A DNA stretch of 64,000 bases, taken from Hymenobacter aerophilus DSM 13606 (GTDB taxonomy: Bacteria; Bacteroidota; Bacteroidia; Cytophagales; Hymenobacteraceae). The translations under genes were made by a program, and so were the position numbers. The notes below the pieces were generated by a model, which saw nothing but the letters and a program-made list of their open reading frames with translations, was not told where the DNA came from and did no database searches. The number at the start of each line of letters is the position of its first letter. The first letter of the stretch is position 1. Positions 28,536 through 36,735 of this stretch are shown piece by piece. The stretch spans positions 1-64,000 of the forward strand of contig NZ_KB907802.1 in NCBI RefSeq assembly GCF_000382225.1, read 5' to 3'.

Positions 28536-28892
28536 TCGGCTGGTTAAACAGCCTGTCAATCATTCCGCAGTATGATTATATATGGCCTTCCGGAAGTGCA
28601 ATACGGCTGTAGCTTTCGCATCATTCAAGTGAAATGACTTTATGTCAGTTGTTTATGAAAGACAAAAGGATGATGGCAGAATTCCACCTGTTAACTTAAT
28701 ATAATTATTTAATGTTTCATGTAAATGTATTATTTTTATATATAATTATGTAGATTTTATATCAGAGCTTTTCAATGTGGCTTTTTATGTATATTATTGC
28801 ATGATATAAATGCTTGGTGGAATTATTTGAAGAGCCGGGTGGTTTACCGCCAACCTACTCCCAATAGTCCGCCAACCCAGCACCTACTTATC
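28536..28892. other. AT-rich intergenic region
   Basis: About 350 bases without a gene, markedly AT-rich from 28620 to 28800 (ATATAATTATGTAG-type sequence). It presumably holds the promoter of the next gene, but no full TTG/TAnnTTTG pair is seen. It could be acquired DNA or a bent promoter region. Confidence 0.4.
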
Positions 28893-29291
28893 ATGAAAGT
28901 CTTTCTTCTCACCCTCATTTTCCTGGGTAGCCTCAGTTCGATGGCACTAGCCCAGAAGAAGGAACACTTCGCCGAACGGCCCGAGGGCCGCGACCTGACG
29001 GCTGTGCAGGCGGAGGCGCTGACCCGGCAGATGACTGCCCAGCTTCAGCTCAACGAAGCGCAGGTGGCCCGCGTGCACCGCATCAACTACATCAAAACCT
29101 CGCAGGCCGACGAAATTCAGTGGCAGTACCACGAGAACCCGTCGCTTATGCAGCAGGCGCTTTCCGAGCTCCAGTCGCACTACGACGCCGAATGCGGCCG
29201 GATCCTCACGCCCTCGCAGCTCAGCCTGATGCGCGAGCAGCAACCCGCCACCCCGGCCCCGCAACCCGACACGCAGGGCGGACTGGGCTAA
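28893..29291 (+). CDS. small secreted helical protein (paralog 3 of 3)
   Basis: A 132-residue exported protein. The signal peptide (about 1-20, MKVFLLTLIFLGSLSSMALA) is followed by VQAEALTRQMTAQLQLNEAQ, VHRINYIKTSQAD and LTPSQLSLMREQQ. These blocks line up with the two tandem paralogs at 13626 and 14170. The Pro/Gln-rich tail is unique to this copy. ATG 28893 is chosen because it opens the signal peptide; the frame is open upstream but AT-rich and non-coding in look. The function is unknown. Confidence 0.65.
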   Translation: MKVFLLTLIFLGSLSSMALAQKKEHFAERPEGRDLTAVQAEALTRQMTAQLQLNEAQVARVHRINYIKTSQADEIQWQYHENPSLMQQALSELQSHYDAECGRILTPSQLSLMREQQPATPAPQPDTQGGLG

Positions 29292-29314
29292 CAACTCTTT
29301 CATTCCACATCCAA

Positions 29315-29372
29315 CCCAAAACGACTCCGGCCCCTCCCGAATTTATTCAGGAGGGGCCGGAGTCGTTTTGGG
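29315..29372. terminator. perfect 23-bp palindromic terminator
   Basis: Arms 29315-29337 and 29350-29372 are exact complements (CCCAAAACGACTCCGGCCCC and on), with T- and A-rich outer parts, between convergent genes. Confidence 0.88.
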
Positions 29373-29480
29373 CGCAGCCGGCAGTTCGCAGCATTACCGC
29401 ACCTAGCGGCTGACAAGCATTTTCCGGTTGGCCAGCGCCGCATGCGGAGGCACAACAGACGGCTACCTAAGTTAATAATC

Positions 29481-29891
29481 CTACTTACCTGTTTGGGGCA
29501 GCACGGGCAGAATGACTTCCGTAACGGTGCCGGTAGCGCCGCTGCGGAGCATGACGCGGTAGGCGGCCGAACGCGGGTGGTTGGGGGCGCACTGGATGCC
29601 GGGCACCACGTAGTAGATGTACACCTTGTCGCTCTGCTCGCCCAGTTCCTCCTCGTCGGGGTGGCCCATCAGCTTGGTTATATCGTTGATTCGGGCACCG
29701 AATAGGTCGGCGCGCTGCTTTTCGAGCACCGGCACGAGCTGGGCGCGCTGGCCCAGGCAGCCGTAGCGGTCGGCGCGCCAGGCGGCGGCGTCGAAGCCGG
29801 GCAGGCTGGGCAGCGCGTGGCCGCAGCTGGTAAGAGCCAGCAGCGCCGCGGGTAGCAACAGCCGGGAAAGAGGCAAAGAAGGAAGTTTCAT
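29481..29891 (-). CDS. hypothetical lipoprotein
   Basis: A 136-residue lipoprotein. The lipobox LTSC ends the signal segment at about residue 23. The mature part has GFDAAAWRADRYGCLGQRAQL, a KLMGHPDEEELGE helix and YIYYVVPGIQC, a pattern seen in small Bacteroidota lipoproteins of unknown role. The LxxLLGxPDxxxxx-like segment resembles BamE/SmpA-type repeats, but only loosely. It is divergent from the L,D-transpeptidase gene next to it, which also works at the envelope. Confidence 0.65.
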   Translation of the reverse strand: MKLPSLPLSRLLLPAALLALTSCGHALPSLPGFDAAAWRADRYGCLGQRAQLVPVLEKQRADLFGARINDITKLMGHPDEEELGEQSDKVYIYYVVPGIQCAPNHPRSAAYRVMLRSGATGTVTEVILPVLPQTGK

Positions 29892-30020
29892 GAGGGGAAA
29901 TGAGACCCGCAGCGGGCAGCAGATTTGCAGAAAAAATGCTAGTTTTGGTCTGGCCCTAACCGAGGGCCGTTGCAAGTTACCCCCAAATTCGCTGCTTCCC
30001 GCACCGCTCACCGCAGGCCC

Positions 30021-30872
30021 ATGCTGAAGTTCCCGACGCTGACCGCCGGATTCCTCCTGACTCTTTTTAGCGGCTTCACGCCCGCTGCCCACGTTGCCGC
30101 CGACGCGCCCAAAGCCGCGGCTTCCAAGGCGCCCGTTACCTCCGACAGCCACCGGCTGCCGGCTCTTGCCACTGCGCTGAGCCCGGCCGAGCGCAGCAGC
30201 TACCTGGCTGCCTTCGAGCAGCACGTGGCCCGCACCTACATCCGGGCCGGGCTGACGGCGGCCGCGCTGCCGCTGCCCGTATACCGGCAGGCGCTGCTGG
30301 GGTTCTACAACCTGCAGCAGCAGGGCCGTATAAAGGCCGGCTGCCACACGCTGAGCATCGCCGATTTCAGCCAGTCGAGCAACCGCGAGCGGCTGTGGGT
30401 GGTGGATGTGGCCGCGGGCCGGCTGCTGCACCACACGCTGGTGGCCCACGGCAAAAACACGGGCGAGGAGTATGCCCGCAACTTTTCCAACGTGGAGGGC
30501 TCCGAGAAAAGCAGCCTGGGTTTCTACGTCACCGGCCCCACGTACCAGGGCAAGCACGGCCTGTCGCTGCGGCTGCAGGGCGTTGATGCGGGCTACAACA
30601 CCAACGCCGCCAGCCGCGCCATCGTGGTGCACGGCGCCGACTACGTGAGCCAGGCATTTGTGAGCCGGCACGGGCGGCTGGGGCGTAGCCAGGGCTGCCC
30701 GGCGCTGCCGGCGGCCGAGTCGGCGGCCATCATCCGCACCATCAAAGGCGGCACCGTGCTCTACATTCATGGGCCGGCGGAGGTCGGCTACCGCTCGGCG
30801 CTGCTGGAGCTGGATGCCGCGCTGCTGGCTTTTGCCCGGGAACTGCAGAGCCAAGGCGCGCAGGCGGGCTAG
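30021..30872 (+). CDS. murein L,D-transpeptidase catalytic-domain protein
   Basis: A 283-residue exported protein. The signal peptide (about 1-27) is followed by an Ala-rich linker and a YkuD_2-type catalytic domain. The motif is split as IVVHGADYV (His204) and HGRLGRSQGCPALP (Cys226 as nucleophile), with SEKSSLGFYVTG before it. Enzymes of this kind form or exchange 3-3 crosslinks in peptidoglycan or attach proteins to it. ATG 30021 directly precedes the signal peptide. A -7-like element (TAGTTTTG, 29940-29947) lies 70 bases upstream. A long perfect palindrome ends the transcript. Confidence 0.87.
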   Translation: MLKFPTLTAGFLLTLFSGFTPAAHVAADAPKAAASKAPVTSDSHRLPALATALSPAERSSYLAAFEQHVARTYIRAGLTAAALPLPVYRQALLGFYNLQQQGRIKAGCHTLSIADFSQSSNRERLWVVDVAAGRLLHHTLVAHGKNTGEEYARNFSNVEGSEKSSLGFYVTGPTYQGKHGLSLRLQGVDAGYNTNAASRAIVVHGADYVSQAFVSRHGRLGRSQGCPALPAAESAAIIRTIKGGTVLYIHGPAEVGYRSALLELDAALLAFARELQSQGAQAG

Positions 30873-30894
30873 CTGCTGAACTACGCTCAAGGCT

Positions 30895-30958
30895 CCTGAA
30901 CTCACCAAAAAGCCCGCTGCCGGTATGTACCGGCAGCGGGCTTTTTGGTGAGTTCAGG
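30895..30958. terminator. perfect 31-bp palindrome, bidirectional terminator
   Basis: Arms 30895-30925 and 30928-30958 are exact complements with a 2-base loop. The core AAAAAGCCCGCTGCCGG gives A- and T-runs on both sides, and the outer part (CCTGAACTCACC) extends well past what a terminator needs. Confidence 0.92.
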
Positions 30959-30967
30959 GGGGAGGGC

Positions 30968-31162
30968 TTAAGCCCGGTCGCTGGTTGTGCGCACCAGGTT
31001 GATGCCGGCCATGAAGAAGATCAGGCCCACAATGAAGGGCACGAGTGAGTTCATCTTGCTCAGGCCCAGGCCCCCGATCTGCAGGAAGGCCAGCGCGGCC
31101 CAGATAATGCCGATGATGCCCAGAATGGTGAGGATGCTGCCGAAAGTGCGTTTCTGATTCAT
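30968..31162 (-). CDS. small two-TM membrane protein
   Basis: A 64-residue protein with two membrane spans (about 8-28 and 38-56) separated by a short GGLGLSKMN loop. The N terminus has KRTFGSILTILGIIG, typical of small Bacteroidota membrane proteins of unknown function. ATG 31160-31162 is preferred; an in-frame TTG lies two codons upstream. It is convergent with the L,D-transpeptidase gene and shares its terminator. Confidence 0.7.
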   Translation of the reverse strand: MNQKRTFGSILTILGIIGIIWAALAFLQIGGLGLSKMNSLVPFIVGLIFFMAGINLVRTTSDRA

Positions 31163-31339
31163 AATCAAGGGGAAAAGAGGTGGGGAGGAGAAAACCGCAA
31201 CGGGAGAGAGGTTGGTGTTTGGGCCTGATACGTGACAGATGGATTATTGGGTTTCGGGGCCGGGCGCAACCCTTACCGCGGGGCCGCGTTACGCAACGCT
31301 AAAGACCTCCCTTTCTTCCATTCCTTTTCCTTCCCTGCT

Positions 31340-32149
31340 ATGCGTGGCAACTTCCGATACCTGCTGGCCCTGCTGATGGCCGCTTTTGCGTTCATTCCTT
31401 ATTACTGTAACACCCAGAAAAACGAGGTGACCGGCGAGGTGCAGCACGTCAATATGTCGGCCGAGCAGGAAATTGCACTCGGCCTGCAGGCGGCCCCCGA
31501 AATGGCGGCCCAGTACGGCGGCCTGCACCCCGATCAGCAGGCCCAGGCAGCCGTGCAGCGCATCGGCCAGCAGATTGTGCAGAGCACCAAGGCCCGCCAG
31601 ACGCCCTACCAGTTTCAGTTTCATCTGCTGGCCGATGAGAACACCATCAACGCCTTCGCCCTGCCCGGCGGCCAGATTTTCATTACGGCCGGCCTGCTGA
31701 AAAACCTGACCACTGAGGGCCAGGTGGCCGGCGTGCTGGCCCACGAAATCGGCCACGTGGTAGCCCGGCACTCGGCCGAGCAGGTGGCCAAATCCAACCT
31801 CACCAACGGCCTGACCGGCGCCGCCGCCATCGGCCTCTACGACCCCGAACGGCCCGGCACGGCCGCCAGCGCCGCCGCCGCCGCCATGGTAGGCAAGCTG
31901 CTGACCATGCGCTACGGCCGCCAGGACGAGCTGGAAGCCGACAAGCTGGCCGTGGATTTCGTGCCTTCGGCCGGCTACGACCCGCGCTCCATGATTCAGG
32001 TGATGGAGATTCTGGACCGCGAAAACCACGGCAGCAACCCGCCCGAGTTCCTGAGCACTCACCCCAACCCCGGCAACCGCATCCAGGAAATCGAGCGTGA
32101 TATTGCCGCTGATTTCCCGCAGGGCCTGCCGGCCGGCCTTAAGCCCTAA
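31340..32149 (+). CDS. M48-family metalloprotease (secreted)
   Basis: A 269-residue zinc protease. The N-terminal hydrophobic segment with a Cys (IPYYCNTQ) could be a lipoprotein signal. The catalytic helix is HEIGH (135-139), with the third ligand in DELEADKLAVDF and the STHPNPGNRI tail typical of the BepA/YfgC-like subgroup. These enzymes degrade or help assemble outer-membrane proteins in the periplasm. The start ATG 31340 precedes the hydrophobic segment. A hairpin at 32188-32210 separates it from the lipid kinase. A second M48 lipoprotein lies at 38135-38944. Confidence 0.9.
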   Translation: MRGNFRYLLALLMAAFAFIPYYCNTQKNEVTGEVQHVNMSAEQEIALGLQAAPEMAAQYGGLHPDQQAQAAVQRIGQQIVQSTKARQTPYQFQFHLLADENTINAFALPGGQIFITAGLLKNLTTEGQVAGVLAHEIGHVVARHSAEQVAKSNLTNGLTGAAAIGLYDPERPGTAASAAAAAMVGKLLTMRYGRQDELEADKLAVDFVPSAGYDPRSMIQVMEILDRENHGSNPPEFLSTHPNPGNRIQEIERDIAADFPQGLPAGLKP

Positions 32150-32187
32150 CGGCCGCAGCGCCTCAAATTCTTTCGCGTTTGACGCGC

Positions 32188-32210
32188 ATAGCCGGCCATT
32201 GGTCGGCTAT
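32188..32210 (+). terminator. hairpin after the M48 protease gene
   Basis: ATAGCCG and CGGCTAT pair around a loop that contains GCCATTGGT. Seventeen bases (32191-32207) are identical to the hairpin after thrS (59325-59341). The following T-run is weak. Confidence 0.5.
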
Positions 32211-32267
32211 GTTCGTTTAACGCCTGACTGGCCCGGCACCCCGCGGGCGGGTTTGAGCGGCTACGCT

Positions 32268-33200
32268 ATGAAAGAGAATTCTTCTGCCCAGTTGCAGCGG
32301 CTGTTGTTCGTGCTCAACCCCATCTCGGGCGACATCGATAAAACCCAGCTCCGGGCGACCATCGAGGCCTATTGCGCCGAGCGGGGCCGGCAGGCCGACT
32401 TCTACCAGACCACCGGCGAGGACGACCTGGCCCGGTTACGTAAGTTGCTGGCCGTGGATCCGCCGCCCGATGCCGCGTTTGCCGCCGGCGGCGACGGCAC
32501 GGTGAGTCTGGTGGCCGAGGCGCTGGCCGGCAGCTTGGTTCCGCTGGGCGTGCTGCCCCTGGGCTCGGGCAACGGCCTGGCCAAAGACCTGGGCATTCCG
32601 TTGCAGCTCGAAGCGGCCCTGGCCCTGACCTGGCAGCACGCCGTCCGCCAGCTCGACACGTTGCGGGTGGGCGGGCGCTTCGTGGTGCATCTGGCTGATC
32701 TGGGCTTCAATGCCTGCGTAGTGAAGCGCTTCAACGAAGGCAACGTGCGCGGGCCGGGCGCCTACGTGCGCATTGCTACCCAGGAGTACGCCGGCTACAA
32801 GCCCGCCACCTACCGCATCGAAACCGAGCACGGCAGTTGGGAGGGGCCGGCTTTCATGCTGACCATTGCCAACGCCAACACCTTCGGCAGCAACGTCGTC
32901 ATCAACCCCAACCGCGAGCTGGACGACGGCCAGTTCGAAATCTGCCTGATTGAGCCCTTCCCGGGCCTGGCCGCGCCCGGTCTGCTCTACCGCCTATATT
33001 CCAGCACCTTCGACGATTCGGACTACACCCGTCGCCTCAGCTGCCGCCGCGCCCGCATTGCGGTAGCCGGGGCCACCGAGGTGCTGGTGCAGCTGGATGG
33101 CGAGCCGTACACGCTGCCCTGCCCGGTCGAAATCAGTCTGGAGCCGCGCAGCCTGCGGGTGCTGGTGCCGCCCGCTACGGCCGCACAGGAGCAGCCGTAG
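32268..33200 (+). CDS. diacylglycerol-kinase-family lipid kinase
   Basis: A 310-residue protein of the DAGK/sphingosine-kinase fold. The nucleotide-binding motif is AAGGDGTVSLVAEAL, followed by PLGSGNGLAKDLGI, and a beta-rich C-terminal domain with QLDGEP (the conserved DGE). Bacterial members (YegS, DgkB-like) phosphorylate lipids such as diacylglycerol. ATG 32268 gives the normal N terminus (LLFVLNPISGDIDK). Its last 26 bases overlap the 3' end of the convergent metallophosphoesterase gene. Confidence 0.92.
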   Translation: MKENSSAQLQRLLFVLNPISGDIDKTQLRATIEAYCAERGRQADFYQTTGEDDLARLRKLLAVDPPPDAAFAAGGDGTVSLVAEALAGSLVPLGVLPLGSGNGLAKDLGIPLQLEAALALTWQHAVRQLDTLRVGGRFVVHLADLGFNACVVKRFNEGNVRGPGAYVRIATQEYAGYKPATYRIETEHGSWEGPAFMLTIANANTFGSNVVINPNRELDDGQFEICLIEPFPGLAAPGLLYRLYSSTFDDSDYTRRLSCRRARIAVAGATEVLVQLDGEPYTLPCPVEISLEPRSLRVLVPPATAAQEQP

Positions 33201-34401
33201 CCGCTGCCGATGCTTCGGCTGCCGGGGCCCCGGCGGCCGGTGCGCCATTGAGCCGGAGCCGGAACACCTCGGGCGCGCCGCTGGGCGGTTCGTAGGTGCG
33301 CAGCCACGTTTCGTGGGGGCCGTAGAAATCGAGGCCGAAAAAGCCCTGGTGCTCGTGCACGAAGGTGGCCCGGCCGCCGGCCTGCACGAAGGCCGTTTTG
33401 CTGCCCGCGCCGCTTACAAGGTAGTGGCCGCCGTCGCGCTGGAAATACTGCAGGTTGTGGTCGTGGCCGGCGGCGTAGATGACGCCGGGAAAATCGCGCA
33501 GCACCCGCAGCAGGCGGCGGCGCATTTTGCGGTAGCGGGGGTGGGCCATGTCTTCGGCCGCGCCCACGGTTTTGCGGTACAGCGGCAGCAACGAGCCGAT
33601 AAAAGGCAGCGGCAGGTAAGCGCGCTTGCTCACCGTGGTCAGCGGAAATACGTGCTGCTTGGCCGTGAATTTGCCCCCATGCAGGGCGTTGGAGTACAGC
33701 GGGTGATGGCCGGCCACGAGCACCTGCTGGTGGCGGTTGGCCTCCAGCAGCGCCCGCAGCTCGCGGAAAGGCTGGCGCGAGTCGGCGGCCGGGCGGGCGC
33801 CCTGCTGCACCCACCACTGGGTGTTGAGCACCAGCAGCAGCAGGCCCTCGGCCAGCTGCAGGGTTACCGGGCCGGGGGCGCCGTCGGTTGGCAGGTAGTG
33901 GGCCGTGGGCAGGTGTTCGTGCGCATAGGCTTCCTGGCGGCGCAGGTATTCCCAGCCGTCGGGGCGGCCTTTGTTCCAGTCGTGGTTGCCGCTGAGCAGC
34001 ACCACGCGGCCCGCAAATCGGCCCAGCGCGGCCAGCAGCGCATTAAAGCGGGCCTCGGCGGCGGCCCGGCCGGGATGCTCGGGGGCGGGCAGGCCCACGG
34101 GGTAAATGTTGTCGCCGAGCAGGATGATGGTGCCGGCCGCGCCCGTTTCCTGCTCCCACTGTTCCAGCAGCTGCAGTACCGGGTCGGAGCCGTCGGTGGC
34201 CACGGCGCCGGGGTCGCCGAGCAGGGCCACGCGGTGGCGCGGCGGGTGGCCGGGCTGGGGGCGCGTGGCCCAGTTGGCCGCGGCGGGCGCCACGTAGGTC
34301 CGGCGGCGGTAGGCCCGCTCGCGCAGGTAGCGCCGCCCCAGCCACAGCGCCAGCAGCCCGGCCAGCAGCAGTACGGCGTAAAAAAGGTAGGCGCTGGTCA
34401 T
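33175..34401 (-). CDS. membrane-anchored metallophosphoesterase
   Basis: A 408-residue calcineurin-like phosphoesterase. An N-terminal membrane anchor (about 3-22) precedes the metallophosphoesterase core: LLGDPGA near 62, ILLGDNIYP, LLSGNHDWNKG, VAGHHPLYS and AAGHDHNLQ, which supply the metal ligands. The first motif reads GDPG, as in a subset of the family. The domain would face the periplasm. The substrate is unknown. The gene is convergent with the lipid kinase and the two coding regions overlap at 33175-33200. Confidence 0.88.
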   Translation of the reverse strand: MTSAYLFYAVLLLAGLLALWLGRRYLRERAYRRRTYVAPAAANWATRPQPGHPPRHRVALLGDPGAVATDGSDPVLQLLEQWEQETGAAGTIILLGDNIYPVGLPAPEHPGRAAAEARFNALLAALGRFAGRVVLLSGNHDWNKGRPDGWEYLRRQEAYAHEHLPTAHYLPTDGAPGPVTLQLAEGLLLLVLNTQWWVQQGARPAADSRQPFRELRALLEANRHQQVLVAGHHPLYSNALHGGKFTAKQHVFPLTTVSKRAYLPLPFIGSLLPLYRKTVGAAEDMAHPRYRKMRRRLLRVLRDFPGVIYAAGHDHNLQYFQRDGGHYLVSGAGSKTAFVQAGGRATFVHEHQGFFGLDFYGPHETWLRTYEPPSGAPEVFRLRLNGAPAAGAPAAEASAAATAAPVRP

Positions 34402-34495
34402 ATCAAAACTACTAATTGGAGCCGGAGCAAACCTGGCAGGCCGTAAACGGGCACTAGGTCATTTACGCATCCTGCTTTCAACTACGCATCAGCAG

Positions 34496-35128
34496 TTAAA
34501 ACGAAGGCGGGGTGAGGTTTTTAAAGTGGCCGTTGAGGCGCACGCGCTCCTTGAGGCGTTCGGTTTCCTGCAGCACGGGCAGAATCCGTTCGAGGTGGCG
34601 CAGGGCCAGCACCTGGCGCTCGGCCTCGGTGTCAGCCTCCAGCAGCTCGTACTCCTGCTCGGTGCTCATGCCCAGCTGGTGGGCCACGTCGTAGATGCGG
34701 AAGCTGCTTGGCAAATCCAGAAACAGGCGCCGCAGGCCCAGAATGCCGTAAAGCTGCTCAATCAGTTCGGCGGTTCGGCCGTGCAGGGCGGGGTCGGCCT
34801 CGGCGTCGTCGGGCAGGTCGCGGACGGTGGCACCGGCGTAGAGCTTGCCGGGCAGCTCGCGCTGGAACTCGTCGATTTCAAACACGCCAACGGCTTTGGT
34901 GCGGATGTCGAGCTCGCCCGAGGGGTAGTTTTTCTCTACATCCACGAGCCGCACTTCGGTGCCGCGCCGGCTAACGCCTCCGTTTATATAAGGCGGAATG
35001 CCAAACGTGATGCCCTCCAGCAGGCAGTCGCGCACCAGTTGGCGGTAGCGGGGCTCGAAGATGTGCAGGTTGAGCTTTTCGCCGGGAAAAACCACCAGAT
35101 TGAGCGGAAACAGAGCAAGTTGGCGCAT
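34496..35128 (-). CDS. LON-substrate-binding-domain protein (no protease domain)
   Basis: A 210-residue protein equal to the N-terminal substrate-binding domain of Lon (LALFPLNLVVFPGEKLNLHIFEPRYRQLVRDCL at the start), with a helical C-terminal part. The AAA+ and serine-protease domains of Lon are absent. Such stand-alone LON domains are widespread in Bacteroidota; their role is not known. ATG 35126-35128 directly precedes the conserved block. It is divergent from mtgA. Confidence 0.88.
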   Translation of the reverse strand: MRQLALFPLNLVVFPGEKLNLHIFEPRYRQLVRDCLLEGITFGIPPYINGGVSRRGTEVRLVDVEKNYPSGELDIRTKAVGVFEIDEFQRELPGKLYAGATVRDLPDDAEADPALHGRTAELIEQLYGILGLRRLFLDLPSSFRIYDVAHQLGMSTEQEYELLEADTEAERQVLALRHLERILPVLQETERLKERVRLNGHFKNLTPPSF

Positions 35129-35322
35129 AAGCAAAAGGGAAAGCAGGGCGAGGAAGCTACGGGGCCTGGGCCGTAATAACAACGGCCGAGCCCAAATCTT
35201 CCCGGAGCGGAGGCTGCTTTTTTGGCGGCCGGGTGGGGGCGCAGCGTGGGCTTCCCCGCCGCAGCCGCTATTTTTGCCCGCACTTCCAGCCGGAAGTCGG
35301 GCCTTTTCAAGCTGCTGCGCGC

Positions 35323-36069
35323 GTGACAGATTTCAAACACATTGCCCGTCAGGCGGGCCGGATTTTTCTGCAGGTGCTGGCCGTGGCCTTCCTGACTTCG
35401 GTGGCCTGGGTGCTGCTCTACCGCTGGGTGAGCCCGCCCGCCACCTGGCTTATGCTCGACCGCCGGGCCCACGCCCCGGTGGGCAAGGGCTACCACGGTA
35501 TCCGCGAAGAAAACCGCCGCATTCAGTACCGCTTCAAAAGCCTCGAAGACGTGTCGGAGCAGTTGCCGCTGGCGCTGGTGGCGGCCGAGGACCAGCGGTT
35601 TCTGCTGCACCACGGCTTCGACGGCGACGCGCTGCTGAAGGCGGCCAAATCGAACATGAGCGGCGGCAAGCAGCTGCGCGGCGGCAGCACCATCACGCAG
35701 CAGGTGGCCAAAAACGTGTTTCTGTGGCAGGGCCGCAGCTACGTGCGCAAGGCCGCCGAGGCCTACTTCACGCTGCTCATCGAACTGCTCTGGGACAAGC
35801 GCCGCATTATGGAAATGTATCTGAACGTGGCCGAAATGGGCGACTGTATTTTTGGGGCCGAAGCCGCCTCGCAGGCCTATTTTGGCAAGGCCGCCGCCAA
35901 GCTCAGCCCCGCCGAGGCGGCCCTGCTGGCCGGCGTGCTGCCCAACCCACTGCGCTTTCGGGCCAGCAACCCGGGCCCCGTGGCCCGCTCCAAGCAGCGC
36001 CGGGTGCTGCGCCGGATGCGGCAGTTGCGCGGCACCGAGTACGTGCGGGAGCTGATGGCGAAGGAGTAA
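35323..36069 (+). CDS. mtgA: monofunctional biosynthetic peptidoglycan transglycosylase
   Basis: A 248-residue GT51 enzyme that polymerises lipid II into glycan strands. An N-terminal membrane anchor (about 13-35) precedes the catalytic domain with AAEDQRFLLHHGFD (catalytic Glu89) and GGSTITQQVAKNVFL, then the KRRIMEMYLNVAEMG and FGAEAASQAYFGK blocks. There is no transpeptidase domain. The start is GTG at 35323, just after a TATTTTTG -7-like element (35269-35276). REP-like repeats follow the stop. Confidence 0.94.
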   Translation: MTDFKHIARQAGRIFLQVLAVAFLTSVAWVLLYRWVSPPATWLMLDRRAHAPVGKGYHGIREENRRIQYRFKSLEDVSEQLPLALVAAEDQRFLLHHGFDGDALLKAAKSNMSGGKQLRGGSTITQQVAKNVFLWQGRSYVRKAAEAYFTLLIELLWDKRRIMEMYLNVAEMGDCIFGAEAASQAYFGKAAAKLSPAEAALLAGVLPNPLRFRASNPGPVARSKQRRVLRRMRQLRGTEYVRELMAKE

Positions 36070-36074
36070 GCTGC

Positions 36075-36241
36075 TTGTCATCCTGAGCCCAGCGAAGGAC
36101 CTGTATAGAAGGCACTGAAGCTTTTTAGAAAGTCAGGTTTGATAACGAGTTTGTCATCCTGAGCGGAGCGAAGGCCCTTATCAAGTTGAAACGATGACTG
36201 TTGAAGCGTAGTAAGGTCCTTCGCTGGGCTCAGGATGACAA
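36075..36241. repeat. cluster of three REP-like units after mtgA
   Basis: Unit A (36075-36101) and unit C (36215-36241) are perfect inverted copies over 27 bases, with core CATCCTGAGCCCAGCGAAGG. Unit B (from 36151) is a third copy in the same orientation as A with GCGGAGCG in the middle. The cluster fills the gap to the next gene. Related cores occur at 36750, 42174 and 57169. Confidence 0.9.
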
Positions 36242-36273
36242 TATTGCCTCACCAATCAACTAAACTGCGCCCC

Positions 36274-36735
36274 ATGAAACACCTGCTTTTCCCGCTGCTG
36301 CTGGCCGCCGCGGCCACGCTGCCCGCCTGCTCGCCGCGCCTGGCTGCCCTCACGCCCGCCACCGAGGCCGCGGCCCGCCACGATATTGCGGCGGTGCTCA
36401 ACACCCAAACGGCGGCCTGGAACCGCGGCGACGTGGCCGGCTTCATGCAGGGCTACTGGCAGAACGACTCGCTGGTGTTCATCGGCAAAAGCGGCCTCAC
36501 CTACGGCTGGCAGCACACGCTCGACAACTACCGCCGCAGCTACCCGAGCCCCGCCGCCATGGGCCAGCTCGATTTCAGCCGCCTGCAAATCTGCCCCCTC
36601 AGCCCCGATGCGGCCCAGGTTATCGGCCGCTGGCACCTGGCCCGCCCGGCCGCCGGCGACCTGCAGGGCCACTTCCTGCTGGTGATGCGCCGCATTGCCG
36701 GCAAGTGGGTGGTCGTGGCCGACCATTCGAGTTAG
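36274..36735 (+). CDS. NTF2-like (DUF4440-type) lipoprotein
   Basis: A 153-residue lipoprotein. The signal segment ends with a lipobox LPACS (Cys19). The mature part is a single NTF2-like domain: IAAVLNTQTAAWNRGDVAGFMQGYW, DSLVFIGKSGLTYGW, then the beta strands LDFSRLQICPL and AQVIGRWHL, and GHFLLVMRRIAGKWVVVADHSS. This matches the DUF4440/SnoaL-like group. Members range from enzymes to ligand-binding proteins; the substrate is unknown. Its stop codon lies at the left end of a composite palindrome. Confidence 0.85.
   Translation: MKHLLFPLLLAAAATLPACSPRLAALTPATEAAARHDIAAVLNTQTAAWNRGDVAGFMQGYWQNDSLVFIGKSGLTYGWQHTLDNYRRSYPSPAAMGQLDFSRLQICPLSPDAAQVIGRWHLARPAAGDLQGHFLLVMRRIAGKWVVVADHSS

Noticed and set aside
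34404-34411. TAGTTTTG -7 element for the metallophosphoesterase gene
   Set aside because: The expected transcription start would fall inside the start codon, so the match is probably chance unless the transcript is leaderless.
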